NCBI GenBank assembly: GCA_023055355.1
Contig: JALJCS010000001.1
Coordinates: 68,241,381-68,305,380, forward strand
Origin: Agelaius tricolor
Lineage: Eukaryota; Chordata; Aves; Passeriformes; Icteridae
Direction of reading: 5' to 3'
Length of the DNA: 64,000 nt
The notes under the pieces are model-generated. The model had not been told where the DNA came from. It ran no database searches and saw only the letters and a program-made list of their open reading frames with translations. Position 1 is the stretch's first letter. Every line of letters begins with the position of its first letter. Both the position numbers and the translations under genes were made by a program. Positions 1-14,300 of the stretch are shown in pieces.

Positions 1-3000
1 TTGTCTGGGTGGTGAGATTCAGTTTCCACTGAGAAGTTTATAGAGAAAGACTTTTTTTTTATTTTTTAGTTTTGTTTGGGTTTTTTTTTTTTTTAATTCT
101 GAGAAAGTGCACTTATAATTTTATGCAATGCCTCTGATGCCCTCCCAGACAGGGAATAATTAAGGTGATCCTGGTAGGAAATACAATGAGAGAGAAGTTG
201 CACCATAGCAATTCCTTTCCTCTTCTTTGCCCAGAGACTGAAACATTAAAGTCCAAAACATATCTAAGTTCTCATGTACAGTAGAGAGCTCTTCACAGAA
301 AAAGATGTTCATAATTGAGGTCTGATGTGGAGGAAATAGCAATTAGAAATTCCTTTATTTCAGAATACTCCAAAAGAATGTTTTATATTGATTTGTAACC
401 AAACCAATGACATAGAACTTGAGGGATTGTGGAAAAAGAAACTTAATTATTTCCTATTTATTTTATTGTTGCCTTCTGAGAATTTCTATGGCTAAACCCT
501 GTATGGAAGGTTAGTACAGAATGCTAGTCCAGAGTTTATTGGACCAATAACGTGTATAACAAATTGATAATACTCTAACTGCCAAAACATGAATTCATGT
601 AGAAAAGGAAGCCAAACTACCTTCTTCATAAAAATACATGAAACTAATAAGAAATCATAATTGAAAAAGTCCCTTAATTAAAAAAAATAAAGTCTACAAG
701 AAAGAAAATGCATCTAATTTTAATGAAGAAATGCTCTTAAATTTTTTCTCTTTCAATAAGATTGAAGAATGGGGTTCTATAAGCAGAGATTGCAGAGTGA
801 CATTCATTCTATCAATATTTTGTAGCAATATCTTTATTTGATCTTTCCATGATCAGAAGACTGCCTTGAATACCTTCAACTATGTTGCCTGTGAAAAGAC
901 ATCTACTGGGATTTTTGTGGCCACACAGAGTCCAAGCTCCTAGGGCAAGCAGTTCTTCTGGCAATTGTGTCATTGCTCTGGGAGCATGCTGAGGCATGTC
1001 TTGTACCACCTCTTTTCCTGAAGGACAATGTGGAAGAGACGATCTGGGGAAAGGCTGGATTAATCTACAGCCACTTTGCTGTGATTTGCAGAGCCAGCAT
1101 GCAAAGACAGATGAATGAGGGAAGAAGTGAAAATAAAAGTTTCATAAAAAAGGGAAAGTGGAGGGAAGGGATGTGTAATACACTCTTTATAATGGACCAG
1201 CACGACTTCATAACAAGCAGGGATGTAATGCCAAAGAAACCACACAGCACTTATTTTTTTCCTTCTTCTTTTTACCCAAGCATTTGAAAAAGAGACAGAA
1301 AAAATTCAGGCTTTAACAGGGATCTCTGAAAACACCTTGCTTCTCATGAGTGTCCATCACAGCCCCCCCACACCCTTCGCTGTCCAAATAAACATTGCAA
1401 GGGAATGTTCTTTACATTCCCTGTTGAGCATGTATAGAAAAGATTGCTCTGGCACAGCCTGCTCTCTGTTGACAACAATGCTTCCTGTTATTGTGAAGGA
1501 CTCACAGGCCTGCCTCCAGCCCAGATCTGGGGAGCGGTGGTGTCACAGATGTTTTTTCAGGTGTAAAATTCCTGTTGGCCACACAGGCTGTTCACACAGG
1601 ATAAAATGGGTGTCTTCAGCTTGGCTCAGTGTGTCTGTTTGCTCAGCACTGTGCTGAACCAGCTACTCTTTGTGGCAGTGATGAAACTAGGCAATGTGGA
1701 AGGGAGTTTTAAAACCCTTCCTGTTGCATATAGGAAATGTTCTGAAAACCTGAGATTTCACTTTTTGTGCTTTTTGTGGGTCAGCTAGGGCAGGGGGGAG
1801 AAGAACAGGGAGTTGTGAGTTCAAGGACTGCATGATAGGAAAGAGTTTCTTTTCGCTGGAAGAATGAGGTTGAACTTTCTCCCTGAAGAAGATTTATCCT
1901 GTTGTGATTTCAAGGACCCTTAAAAAAGCCAGCCTTAGAGAGCCACCCACACAAGACAGCAGCATAGCAGCTGCATAACAACGCTATCACGGTTAATGAC
2001 TGCAAATACAGTGTGGTATTATGAAAAGGTCACTGTGAGAGGGTATCCTGCTGTGCTAGAGCTTATGCAGGTGCTGTGGGTGTATCCATAATAGTATCAT
2101 ATCACTGGTGGCAGGGAATTTTTAGATACCAGCCTTCTCTGTATTAACCTGGAGAGAACTCTGCATTCCATAAACTTATTTAACTCCGACATGAGTAGTT
2201 TTACAGTACAGGAGCTACTTCACTAAAACTCATTTCACTGTCACTTTGATGTACTGTCAAAATGTGCTTTCCTTTTTCTTGTCAGTACAAAATCATTCTT
2301 ACTTTGTAAATATTTTGTTTGTGTTAGATATGTAAGAATAATCCTCCTTAAAATGATTGTTTTGATGAAATGTAGACTTGCCTGATATTACTTTTCCAGT
2401 AAAATGTGGAAAGGAAAACTGTGGTCTTCTGTAAAAGTGAAAAACCATTGCTGAGCTGTGTTTGTTTAAAAAGAAAGCTGCAAGGCCTGGGACCTGCTGT
2501 TGCAATGAGGGCAGGCTAAGAGTTCAGATGATGCATTTCTTCATTCTTTCACTCAATTGTTTTTTCACAATGGTTCTTCAGTTTGTTGGAGACAATCCTG
2601 AAGCTGACAAAACAGTCAATACTTTGTATTAAAAATCAGTTGTTAAATATTGTGCATGGGAAAATAAATGGTTATTTGGCATGTTTCTAAAGCATCATCA
2701 ACTCTTCTTTGCTATTCAACATATTTGCATAGGTTTTTGGGGAATTCATATGAGCAGAGACCTAAGATCAGTGAGAAAATCCAGAAATCCAGAAAAAATA
2801 TGCAGCAGTACTAAAGAGAATCATAATATTTTCCAAATATTCCCCATGTCTATCTCTCATTTTGAAATTTCAACGCATTCTGAGAGATACTATAGCTGTG
2901 GAAAAGAGGTAATGATGACAGTGCAGTTGCACTTTTGCCTTCTTTTTTTTTTTTTCACTCCAGATCAAAAACAACACAGAAGGAATAAAATCCTTGGTTC

Positions 3001-6000
3001 TTTATCTGATGTATCAGGACAGCCATCAGTAAGTTATTCAAGTAAAATATTTCTCAAGTCACACCAATGAACAAATAGATACACAGAGATATATTTGGGG
3101 TGTGTACACTTATTTGTGAACAACTGTTGCTAATAGGGGGCTTTTGTCTACTTCAGTGATAACAAATGAAAAGACTAGATCTGATTGAGTTGGCCAGACA
3201 ATGAAACACTTTATTTTTATGCACCACCTTTCATGCAAGCATATCATGAAATTCTTCAAAGCCAGTTTATCTCCACATTCCTGAATGGTGCAACTAAAGT
3301 GCTCAGCTTTACAGGAAGCATCTGTACATGTTGCAGGGCAGGGGTGAAGATGGAAACAATGGCCAAGTTTCAGGAGAATGATTGAGTGCTAGAAAACTGG
3401 GAAGTTCATGCAGTGGGATGAACACTTTTTTTAGGCAGTTGGAAAGACTCTGCTCACTGAGCAGATGACTCCTGGAAGGAATTTGAAGAGAATTAGTGGG
3501 AATGGCTATTTCAGATGGCAGAAGGAGTCAAAATAGAAAGTCAGTTCCTTAGGCCTGGACTGTCTCCTTTCAAGTCTGAAACATATTTCCTTTCTGTTTT
3601 GAATCTTTTGTATCCAAGAGCTCTTTATCCTGCTCTGATAATAACAGCCCAGAAGGAAGGCTCAGGGGAAAGAAACCGGGGTGAGCTCTGCTTATCACCC
3701 CTTCATCACTCAGGCTGATGTGGATAGGACTTGCAAACTTTCTGCCTCTTGTGGATTCATAATGTTTGGATATTTTCTCAGCACACCCCAACAGGATCCC
3801 CCAAACTCCCTGCCTCCTCTCTGGCAGCAGTATTCAACAGGATCCTCCAGCTTGTAAACAGGCCCTGGCTGAGTACTGGCTGTTACCCACAAAAGGAACA
3901 TGTGGCAAATCTAAGATGATAGATTTTAGAAGCAGATTAGAGTAGACCTTGGACAAATTGACATTATTTCTATTTTGGGCACAAGAAGACTCATATTCAC
4001 CCGATAAATATCAGAAAAATTGGCCTGATTTGACAAAATCATTATGTGGAACAGAATAAATTTAAATTATAGAAGTTTGTACTTCAGTTCTTTTCCTTAT
4101 AAGGTCTCTTGCTATTAATAGGCAAAACTACATACAGTGTATGTTCAATAGATGTGATTTTAAGAAATTATGAAAATCTCCAGTTTCCACTTGAAAATGG
4201 TAGGTACAACAAGAGTCTGAACTACAGATTTTAATAATGCTCTGACAAGTTTAATCATTACATATAAAACACAATTTTGAATTACATGGTGGAAATCCCT
4301 TTGGTTTCACTCAGGCAAAGTTCTTATACTGATCTTGCTATTTCCTAATTTTTTTCTCTCTTTTGGGCTGTGATGCCTTGTTTTTTTTCTCCTCTCACAT
4401 CTTTTGTAGAGTTTTTCTTCAGCTTCAGCTTATTTTCTAATGCATTATTGTTAGTAATTCTTTCAGGGCAGATGGGGAATGACTGCTCCATTTGTAGTAA
4501 AAAAAACCCCAACACTTCAGTATACATGTGAAAAGGGGAATTTTCTGTTTTCATAGACAGAAGTTATGATACTAATATGATTTCAACATCAACAAAAATC
4601 AACATCTCTAATTAGGAACATAACACAGAAACAGATTTCAGATTAGGTCATCAGTGGTCTTCACATCTTGCTGTGGGTCAAAAATTAAAGAAAAGCAGAG
4701 TAGAGTGAAGTTGGTATAAGGGCCTTTGGTCTGCTGTGCTTCCTTGTGTGCTGGGTTAGGTGTTCAGGAATACAGGTGGTAGCTGAGACATTGTTTCACT
4801 CTCAGAGGTTGTGCTTAGCTATGGGCAAAAAACAAGGGACCTGGCTGTATATAGCTTTATGATCTTAGAACAGGCAAGTAATGACTTACTGGTGCTTAGT
4901 GGGTCAAGGAACTTGGGGCATGATAAATTGAATTTCCAGTTATCTATTCAAAAACAGATGGTCACATTTCAAAACACTTTGTTGCCAGCATGCAAACTTG
5001 AAAGGTCACACAGTGCTCTCAGCTGAGTTTTTCTATTGTTTGAGGTTTCTGCTTGCAGGCTGAGAGCAATATCCTGCACATTTTTTTAGCCTGTGGTGAT
5101 ACTAGTCACTGTAATCTGACATAAGTATGGCCTGCCACCCCCAACTGGATGTTCTCTTTACTCTTTAGGGTAGGCATGAGATTTGTGCAGCTGCTTGGTG
5201 ATCTGACTCATCCTACAAATACTGGTTCTGGTACAGCTGGCGATGGTGGGAATAGGCAGTCTGAGAGAATATGGGGCCATCCTTTCTGTCAGCAGCCAAC
5301 ATCTACATTAGTTCACAATATCTGATAGGAAGTGTTGAAGTAAAATCATCTTCAGCTTCATGGATGAATTTGAAATATTCTGTAGCTTGGGTGCAACTCC
5401 CATGTACTTGCTGTATTGCTGCCAAGTATAATTAAATCTGTAGAAGAAATTTTACATCATGAAATGCTAAATCAGACAAACCAAACTGTGACATCCCTAA
5501 CAAAACTATACCTGAGTCTCATGGCAAAGGCTCTTTACACTGGCAAATAATTGCATGCTAAATAGAAGAATTTGGAGAAGCTTCAAGTTTATTGTTCTCC
5601 TTGGTTTTTCTGCCAAGGCAGCAATGAAAGTAATTAACTGTTCAGTCACATCTAAACCCAAGTAGCAGGGAAGAAAGGATAATAGAGGGTAATAAATCCG
5701 TTTCTATGTCCTGTCTGATTGTAGCCTACCACATTTCTAATATCTTAAAATATTTATAATGTAACACAAAAGATAGAGATACAGAGACTCTTTAGCAGTC
5801 ATCTGTTTCAACCACCATTTCTCATAGCTCATTTTTACTCCATCACCTCAGTTTTTTACCTTTTCATATTCATCTAGATAGTTCTTCTTTCTTTTTTTTT
5901 TTTTTTTAATATAACCAAGCCATCATTTTTCATCACCTGACTTTTCCAGATCTGTCCAAAAGGCCTAGGTTTGCACCCCTGGCCAGCTTTTAAGGGTTGT

Positions 6001-6399
6001 TTCTCGGTCTTTTCAGTTAATGAAGGGCGAGGCATGCAAAAGGGAAGGAGAGTCTCCTGGTGACACTGAGCTACAGTTTCTGAATTTGTCTTTTACCAGC
6101 CTTTCTCCACTTCCTCTCCAAGGGATATGCACACACAGATTGTGAAGGAAAAGGTATTTAAACTCTAACCTCCAAAGAATTAACTGTGAGATTGCAATCT
6201 AAAAGAATTAGCTCATTTCAAGCAAAGGGCATTTCTGTTGTATGATCAGTGACACCACTTTTCCTCTTGCTCACACAGACTTGCTAAATCCTTTCTAGTA
6301 GGCACTGTTACATATACACAAGTGGTAGTGAATACCACGAGAAGCATCTATGGCAACACAAATTGCTTCAATTTTCTCCTGGCTCCCAATAGAGGTGTT
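1..6399. other. Unique AT-rich non-coding sequence
   Basis: I see no gene here. Stops are frequent in all frames and the longest open frame (2681-3070, 129 codons) has no recognisable domain and a low-complexity run of T codons. Only simple runs stand out: a T-rich stretch at about 52-95, T-runs near 2944-2956, and a T16 run at 5892-5907. No CR1 tail, LTR or RNA gene was recognised. It could be intronic or intergenic; the sequence does not decide. Confidence 0.6.
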
Positions 6400-6548
6400 T
6401 TTGGGAGTTGTTGTTGTTGGTAGTGGTGGTGTTGCTGTGGTTAGTTATTTTTGTTGTTGTTGTTGTTGTGATTTTGTTTGTTTGGGGGTTTGTTTTTGTT
6501 TTCTTGGGTTTTTGTTTGTTTGTTTATTTTGTTTTGTTTTGTTTTTTT
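6400..6548. repeat. (GTT)n / (GTTT)n low-complexity tract
   Basis: About 150 bases made almost only of G and T on the plus strand. It contains a short GTT run, a GGT-rich part, a second GTT run near 6452-6470, and then GTTT units running into GTTTT and a terminal T-run. It is an imperfect compound microsatellite. The 66-codon open frame over it (runs of Val, Cys and Phe) is a by-product of the repeat, not a protein. Confidence 0.85.
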
Positions 6549-8320
6549 AACTACCCCTTCCAGTAACAAACATAATATTGATTTCTCCTATTTGAGGCAG
6601 TATTGCCCGTAATCAGTTGTTGTAGGAGTAATTGTTCAGCCATACTGAGCACTGTTGCAATGCCATCTGTCAACACTTTCCTAGAGAGTACAGTGGGCTT
6701 GCACCTCATGCCACCACATACAATCCTGCTCAGGCTCTGCAGCACTTCCCAGCACAGGGTGTCTGCTCCCTTCTGTGCTCTGTGACAGCACAGATGAAGC
6801 TGATTTGGTTTTTATGCAGCTAATGGACCTTCTTCAGGTGTCTGTCCAAAGCAGATTTGTGTCTGTGCACAAATGCATGTGATACAGCCTGAACCTACAG
6901 ATGATGTCTAAGAGGCCGCTGAAGAGAGAGATGAGATCACCCATTTCTCCTCTTTTTCTCCTCACAGCAAGCCTCAGAATCTTTGGAAGGAACTCACAAA
7001 GAAATAAGCTAGATCTCAGAAATTAGTCAATCTCTTTATTCTCCACAAGATGATTGGGGATGAACACAGTGAAACAATTAAGTCTGCTGAGATACTTCTA
7101 ACCTCTTCCCAATTACCTCAGGGAATATTGCTGTTGTCTGATGATCCCCATATTTTTCCAGGGAAACCTATGCCTCATAGATGTTGCTTTTTCCTTGCCT
7201 ACATATTTCTTTGCAATTATTTTTTAAATGTCTTGAACAAATTACTTAAAGTATAAATCTGTGTTTCATATTCCTTTAGAACTTAAATCATGTAATTATT
7301 TTCCTTGTAATACACCTTGAATTCTTTTCCAGAACAATACTTTTGAAACCATCTTGTCTACAAGGCTAAAAGATAGAAGTAGCTTTACTCTCTTGAAGAG
7401 CTGTCTTTTTGCATAAATTCTATGGTAGTATCTTCTTTTTCTACAATGACTTTTGTACTGTTTAAGCAAACAAGTTACAATTTGGAAGTCTTTTTTTTTT
7501 CAGGTGTCTACTCATTAATCAGTGGTAAAGAAATACCTCCCAAGGTTGATGTCTGAAGACAGCTGTAGTCAAATAAGGATTTTGATTTACTTCCTTTGTT
7601 TTATTTTTTAGTTTGAACAATACATTCTTTTATCTCATTTGGGTCTTGCAATGCCTGGAGTTTAAAACTACTATTGAACGGGTTATTATTATTTCGGAAA
7701 ACACCAGGAGCATGATTACTTCTTGTGAAGCTATTTATATTTGTGTATGGCATATGAAAAATGGAATTTGAATGTAAATGAGTAGAGAATTGTGGTATAT
7801 AATTGTAGTATTTTCCATGCTGCCCAGTTTTCACAATTATGAAGTCCTGAGGTGCAAAGGAATGCAAAATCATACTCTTGATTAGGAATTCTTTGCCTTT
7901 TCAAAAGAAGTTTCAACTGGGAATTTCTTTTTTGTTTCAATTATGGTATTCTCTAGTTGATGCAATTTAGTGTAGCCTGACCTGAGTCAGAAGCATTAGA
8001 AAATCTTTGTCTTTGGAATTACAGCTATCAGCTCGTACACTTGGGCAGTTATTTCCTGCAAGCTGGCTTGTTTTGCTCTGCAGCAAGTAGACAGTACATA
8101 TGACAAACTGCTTGTTGTGGCAATGCATGATCAAGCTGCATGCTTATTACAGATTTTGGAAAGGGAATCCTTTTGTGTACTTTGATTTACAGATGTTGTG
8201 TCTGAGTAAAGCATTTCTGTCTTCTTATTTATTTGTGTCAGTTTTTTCTACTTTTACCATATGTGAAGACATTCAGTGGTAGAGATGTTGTGCTTGCTTA
8301 GAGCCAGCAGTATGCTCAGC
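6549..8320. other. Unique non-coding sequence
   Basis: No gene, RNA or recognisable repeat was found. The open frames are short, overlap one another on both strands and show no family resemblance. Confidence 0.55.
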
Positions 8321-8376
8321 TTTGTACAATACTCAGCAGCAGACAATCACTGCCCTGGAGAGCTTAAAGTCTAAAA
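8321..8376 (+). mobile_element. Possible ancient amniote LINE/SINE relic
   Basis: The stretch reads like the degraded segment found in very old amniote L3/MIR-related repeats: a TTTGTACAA start, then ACAATCACTGCCCTGGAGAG and a CTTAAAGTCTAAA ending. I compare it from memory with the old repeat motif 'CCCTGCCC..AAGAGCTTACAATCTAA'. No tail, target-site duplication or flanking body is visible. If real, it predates the bird radiation. It could be a chance resemblance. Confidence 0.35.
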
Positions 8377-11300
8377 ATACCTCAGCTAGTACTTCAGCTT
8401 TTTTCAGCCTTTTAACATTCTCAACATTTTCTTATTCTTTTGTCTCATCCTAATAAAACTCAATTTTAAACTGTCAACCAACGCAAATCAGCTTGGTTTC
8501 TCTATGAAAATAATCTGGTAAACGGTAAATTATTCATTTTTAGATATGAAAATAGTGTGGGTTCAATCCAACATTCACTGCAAAGCAGGATCCCATTGTT
8601 ATGGACCCCTTTAGGTTAACCTCAATCTTGCCTACCTGCTCCCAGCAGTGCCTACAAAGCCCTGTTTGCAAGCCCTCTGGCTGTACTACCTGTCTTCTCT
8701 CTGGCTGTAGAGAGCACTTAAATTGTAGCAAACTGCTGGAGCTCTGGTTGCAAATGAGGTCATCTGGGTAAGAACATCCTGATGCTTTCATGAATATAGG
8801 AGTGCTGTCAAGCAGTAAGAGAGAGGTATGTTTCTCTAGTGAGTCTCATTTCAAAGCTGTGCAGTGGGGTTTCTTTTCCATCAGGACTGTCAGAAGCAAG
8901 GTGAAGATGAGTGTGATCTGCTAGTTTAAGACTAGGCAAGGAAAGGGTGGTATGAGATGAAATCATGTGCTAACGGAAAAGGACTAAAGAAGAATGAAGA
9001 AAAAAACTTTAGCAGAAAGGCTTTGCAGTCCATTGGATGCTGTCTCTTTTTGCTGTGGATATTTTTGTATTTTGGATACTTCTGTCTCTGTGGTTTCTCC
9101 TTTCTAAGAACAACATCAGTCAGCACTGAATTGTGGTATCTCAGATTCTTTCTAGGGATTAAGCTGCAGGTTTAATTTTTGGGCTGGCATAAGGACCATC
9201 TGTTCAATGTAGTTTGCAGGCAGAGTGGAGATACGTGTGTTGTGAACATACAGAACACACTGTAAGAAGAGAAGGCAGAGAATAGACTTTAACATCTTGT
9301 TATTTTCAGTTTTATTGTTAATTCTGTTGTGCTGGGAAGAGAGTGCTTCTAAAGGATGAAGCCATCAAGTCCTGTTCTATACATGGTGAGTTAAGGGAGG
9401 ACAGTTTCAGGCTCCTCATCAGAGGGGTCACTAGCTACACTGTCACATAGAGTTAGCCTCTCTTCCCATCCCTCCTCCATCTGATGTTAACACCAAAGAC
9501 AGGACACACATGGGGAAAGGAGAAGCTGATAAATGGGCATGGGAAGACTTCACAGTGATCCCAAGCCATGACTGTGACTCATGAATCTAAACTTTGCCTT
9601 TAGTGGGCACATCAAAATATAAAGAAGCAGATGGATTTTTGGAGCAGTTCAGGTACAGAGAAATGAGAACCATCTTGGTAGCATCAGCTTTTTCTCTCTG
9701 CTCTTCACAGCTCTGGCCCTGTCACATCTGCTGCCTCATGAGCAGGCTACAGTGTCTTTCAGTCAAATTACCTGATGAATAATCTGTGTTCCTTAATATA
9801 TTTCACCACATTGTGCAGGTTTAATCCAGATCAGGCATGAATGCATGAACCAATTCTGCAAAGTTAACTGTAGAGTGTGATGTACATGCAGACTTTATTC
9901 CTTTAGGCTGGTTTACACTGGCTTCAGGACAGCAGACCATTTCTAACCCAATATGAAGATAGAACAGCACATGCAGAGAGTACCAGAGGTAACATCAGGT
10001 CTGCTTGGACAAAATTACTTATTTAGCATTGTGTGAACCAAGCTGAAGTGGCAAAGTGTTTGTACTGGTGTAATGTGTCTCTGTGGTATGCAGCCACAGA
10101 GTTTTTAGCTTGATGCTCGTTTTCAGATGCTTTTAAAAACCACTGCATGCTTTCACACTTGATTTATCATCTCACAGTGCTATACCACTCAAAAATACTG
10201 AATGCAGGTATTTGCTATTACTGTTCTTTTTTACTGATGCAGTGTAAAAGAATTCCTGCTTGGCAATCAGCATAGCTGGATTTGCCTATTAAAAGTCAGC
10301 CTACAAATGAAGTGGTCCAATACTCCTGGATGTTTCTATTTTTTTTCCAGAAAAATGCTACTGAGCCTAAGCAAATGCTAAATAAGCATGAAAGATGCTA
10401 TTCCTTTACATTAGTGTTAATAAAGTTTCAGGTATGCTATGGATGTTTTCTACTAGTAGTTGTAAGACACAAACTGCAGGATTTTTTTTAAATGTAATTA
10501 TTAATTTACAGAAATGATGACAGAATGAGAAACAAAGGACTGTAATAATGTTCCATCTCTCTCTTTTGGAAAATTTTATTTGACAAAGTCATATTTTCCT
10601 CCAAACTCTTAATTTTTGATGGGTGACAATCAGGTTATAGCCCAGACATAACAACACAAGTACTTTCCATGCCTTCCCTTACTGCTTTTACATGAAAGGA
10701 GGGAACTGTGGTATTTTGGGATGACAACTTCCCAATGAATTGCATATGAGAACTTTTTATTTAGAATAATTCATTATAAACATATTGCAGCATCAAGATG
10801 AATTTTTGTAGAAATACTCTTTGCTTCTTAACTTTGCCATTGCAATAAAAGCATTCTGTTATCATGTGTTTTCATATTTATTCACCTTCTACTGTATTTC
10901 TCAGCCATACCATAATTAGTTTAATGCAAGAAATCTCCAGGGTGCGTATGTAATAACACATAGGCAAACTAATGTCTTGTTCATAAAATTTAGGCACCTG
11001 AATAAAGGAAAACAATAAAGATTTTATGGAATAAGCCACCTGGTCTGTAGAAAAATCTTTTCAGTTTCCTTGAGAATGATTACTCTCACAAAAAATAGAG
11101 TTGCATTGTCTGGACTAACCATCTAGGACCCTATCCCTCTTCCCTTGAGGCACCTAGACCTGGACTTACATTTCTACTGCTGAACACAGATAAAATACTA
11201 TTTGTACAAGTTAGCACTCAGCCCTGTACCACATGTGGGCCTTATAAACCCAAGGTGCCTCATGTTTGGGTTTATTGTATCTGAAATAAAATGTGTGGTC

Positions 11301-14300
11301 TTGCATCCCAGGAAAATGATGTTTTTGTAGCAAGAAACTGCTGTGCATCTACTCCCTGCCATGTGGGAAGATATTTAGGATATGTGGGAGTACTGGGGAA
11401 AATAACCAGGTGAAATGTCCATTGGGTTAGGATTGCAGGAGAGCAGGATGTCTGGCATGCCATACCAGTCCATTCTACAGAACTTCAGTCACCTGCATTG
11501 TACTCGGGCACTATCTGGAAGACCTGGAGCTCATCCCTGTGTCAGACTACTCTCTCAGTTTAACAGTAAAACAGCATTTGGGGCTGGTGGTCAAGAATGT
11601 GTCAAAACCAGCAGGACTGGACAAGCCTTGCTTAATTTTCCAGAGTAGAGATTATCTGAGGGCCTAATCATAAAGAAAAAAACTCTATCTCAGCAAGTGA
11701 GATGGATATTAGATCAAGGAGGGTCTGGTGCCAGATTTAAGAATAGTACTTAAGTGCTTCCTTAACATTTACATCAAAGCTCATGTGTCTGAAAGACTTT
11801 GAGACTCACTTCCCCCAAACTTCTGTCTGGGTGGCTAATGCATCACAGTATTCAGCATGCACTCTGCATAATAGAAATCACATTTTTAGATATCATTTGG
11901 TATCTAAAAAATTCCTTGTTAGTATGAGTTTGGTCCATGAAAGCACTTTAGTATAGGATGTGAAACTCAGCAAATTATAGCCTATCTTAGAAAGCTTAGG
12001 TAGTTTGTCCTAGATTACTCTTCAACCTTATCTCTCAGTTTTGCAAAGAATGTTTTTAGGAATGTTTTCCTTCTGATGTTTCCATTCACAGCAATTAAAG
12101 CATTTCATGCTCTTTAAAGTTGTCTTGTGACTGTCTTTTGTAGATGTGTGAATGGAAGAAGAGACAGTCTCAGAAAACTGAAGCTAGCCCTGCCCACTAA
12201 ATTAATTGAATTTTTCAGATATATAGCCTGAAGACAATTTGAATAGCTTTTAATCAAATCTGGTCACCAAATCACATGCAGATTTTATATTTCAGTGAAA
12301 TTGAGGGGGGCATAACTCCCAATTTTTTTCCTTAATCCTCCACCACAGTGCAGCAAGGGACAGAGGTGGAACTAGCAATCCACAGCCACTCCATCCATTT
12401 GTACCCAGAGAAGGATGGGATGATTCTGCTGTTTCATCCAGAGGGGCTTTGTAAAGCCTTCTTTCCCCTAACAAGCCTTTCCATTTGACAACTTCTCACC
12501 TATACGCTAATGCTTTTGGGAGCTAGGTGTGAAACCAAGAGGAGAAATACACCTGCTTGCATAGTGATTTTTTCTAAAGTTAATAGTGGGAAGTATTATG
12601 TAACATGGCTTTTGCAAACAACTGGAAGTTTAGCTTGGCAAATGGCAAGCAGAGTCTGCACAATATTGTTCCCTGCATGTAGAAATTCCCAGCATGACTG
12701 ATTCAAAAGTTTAACATAACTGTCACCTTGCTGGAAAAAAGTATCTCAGACCAACTGAAATTAAGTCTTTAAAACACTAGGTGCTTGGACATTAATCTAA
12801 TCATGCTGAGGAATTTAAGTTGCTCATTCCAAAAAGGGGAGAGTAAAAGAGAAGAAACCTTTTCTCTTTGTGTTCCTAGCATCTTCATTTCAGGAGAATG
12901 CTGCAGTGGTGGGTTTAGCTCCTTTATACATCAAAGGGTAGCTGTAACCCATTCTGGAAGTGGGTTAACATGTGATAATTAAATGACTTTAAATATTCAT
13001 TGTCCTATTTAAAAGTAATATTGGCAAAGAAAGACATCTCTAATAAGAGATAAAATTACATTATAAACATTATTCCATTAAAAATGGGGTTATTCAAGTG
13101 TTTCTTTGAAGCCAAATGAGAACCGATCCAGTGTCTGAGTACATTCCCAGGGTGCTATGAGGAAGCCGAATTCATTTCATAATTGTTTGGCAAACTTCTT
13201 CCAAAGCACACAGCACACAGACTTAAAATGCATTTTTCCTGTTGTGTGTCTGTGTTTATGGGTGAATACCATATGGACTTTGGTCTGAGCTTTGCTCATC
13301 TGAAAAATTCAGCTAGAAGACTCCATGTTTCAGTAAACTGTTTCCCGTTCAGCAGACAAAATATGTTCATCTAAAGGAACCAAAAATGACAAAGTTATTT
13401 TAAGGTAAACAAACCATTTTGTTTCCTCAGTGTGTGGAGTAATTTTGTTTTTGTTATTTACATCTGGATAAAAAGGACAGATTACATATCATTACTGTTA
13501 ACTTCAGCTTTTTTCAGGGAAATAAAGACAGGATTTGAATGAAAGTATTTATATAATTTGAAGGCTAAGCTGACCCTGAAGGCAGTGATCAACTCAAAGA
13601 TTTGTCCTATAGTAGTATATTGATGCAAATGTTGAAATTAGGTGGATGTGCTTGATTGACACAAGGTCAGACAGGGCTGTGTTCTGAGAAGGGATTCTGA
13701 AAACTGATAAAACTGATACAAAGTCATAATAAATTTTCTCTCTTTTACAGCTTAATTTACCAGTGGTTAAGGATAAAAATGGGGAACATTTGTGTAGATT
13801 GTATTGCATGAATGTGACTCTGTACCATGTTCTATCTCATGCAGAGCAGTGACTACAAACTTTCCCATAGGAAACAGACATCAGTAATAATACATTGTTT
13901 GGTTAATATAGGAAATGAGTGAATTCTGCTATTGAGTTTTTTTCAGGTCTTTTTTTTTTATGAAAATGTTGCTTAAGGCCCAATTCTGCTGTTCTTGTGC
14001 CAAAAGACATTTAACCAAATGAATGTTGAATTTAGTTCTCTGTCCTTATTCAATTGTTTTTCTGAGTTAAATATTCATTGACTTCAACAAGAGATTTTTG
14101 CTAAGAGCTGAATTAAACTAAGTAGAAACATCAGGACCTAGCTAAGATACTGACTTCTCCCACGTCCTTAGAGCTCAGTATACTGGAATTCATTAACTCT
14201 CATAAAATGCAATGCTAAAATTTTATGTGTTGTTGAGTAATGATAAATGGAGAGTAAGATACATGCATTAGATTACTTGTTTCCGATTCTAAAATGCATA

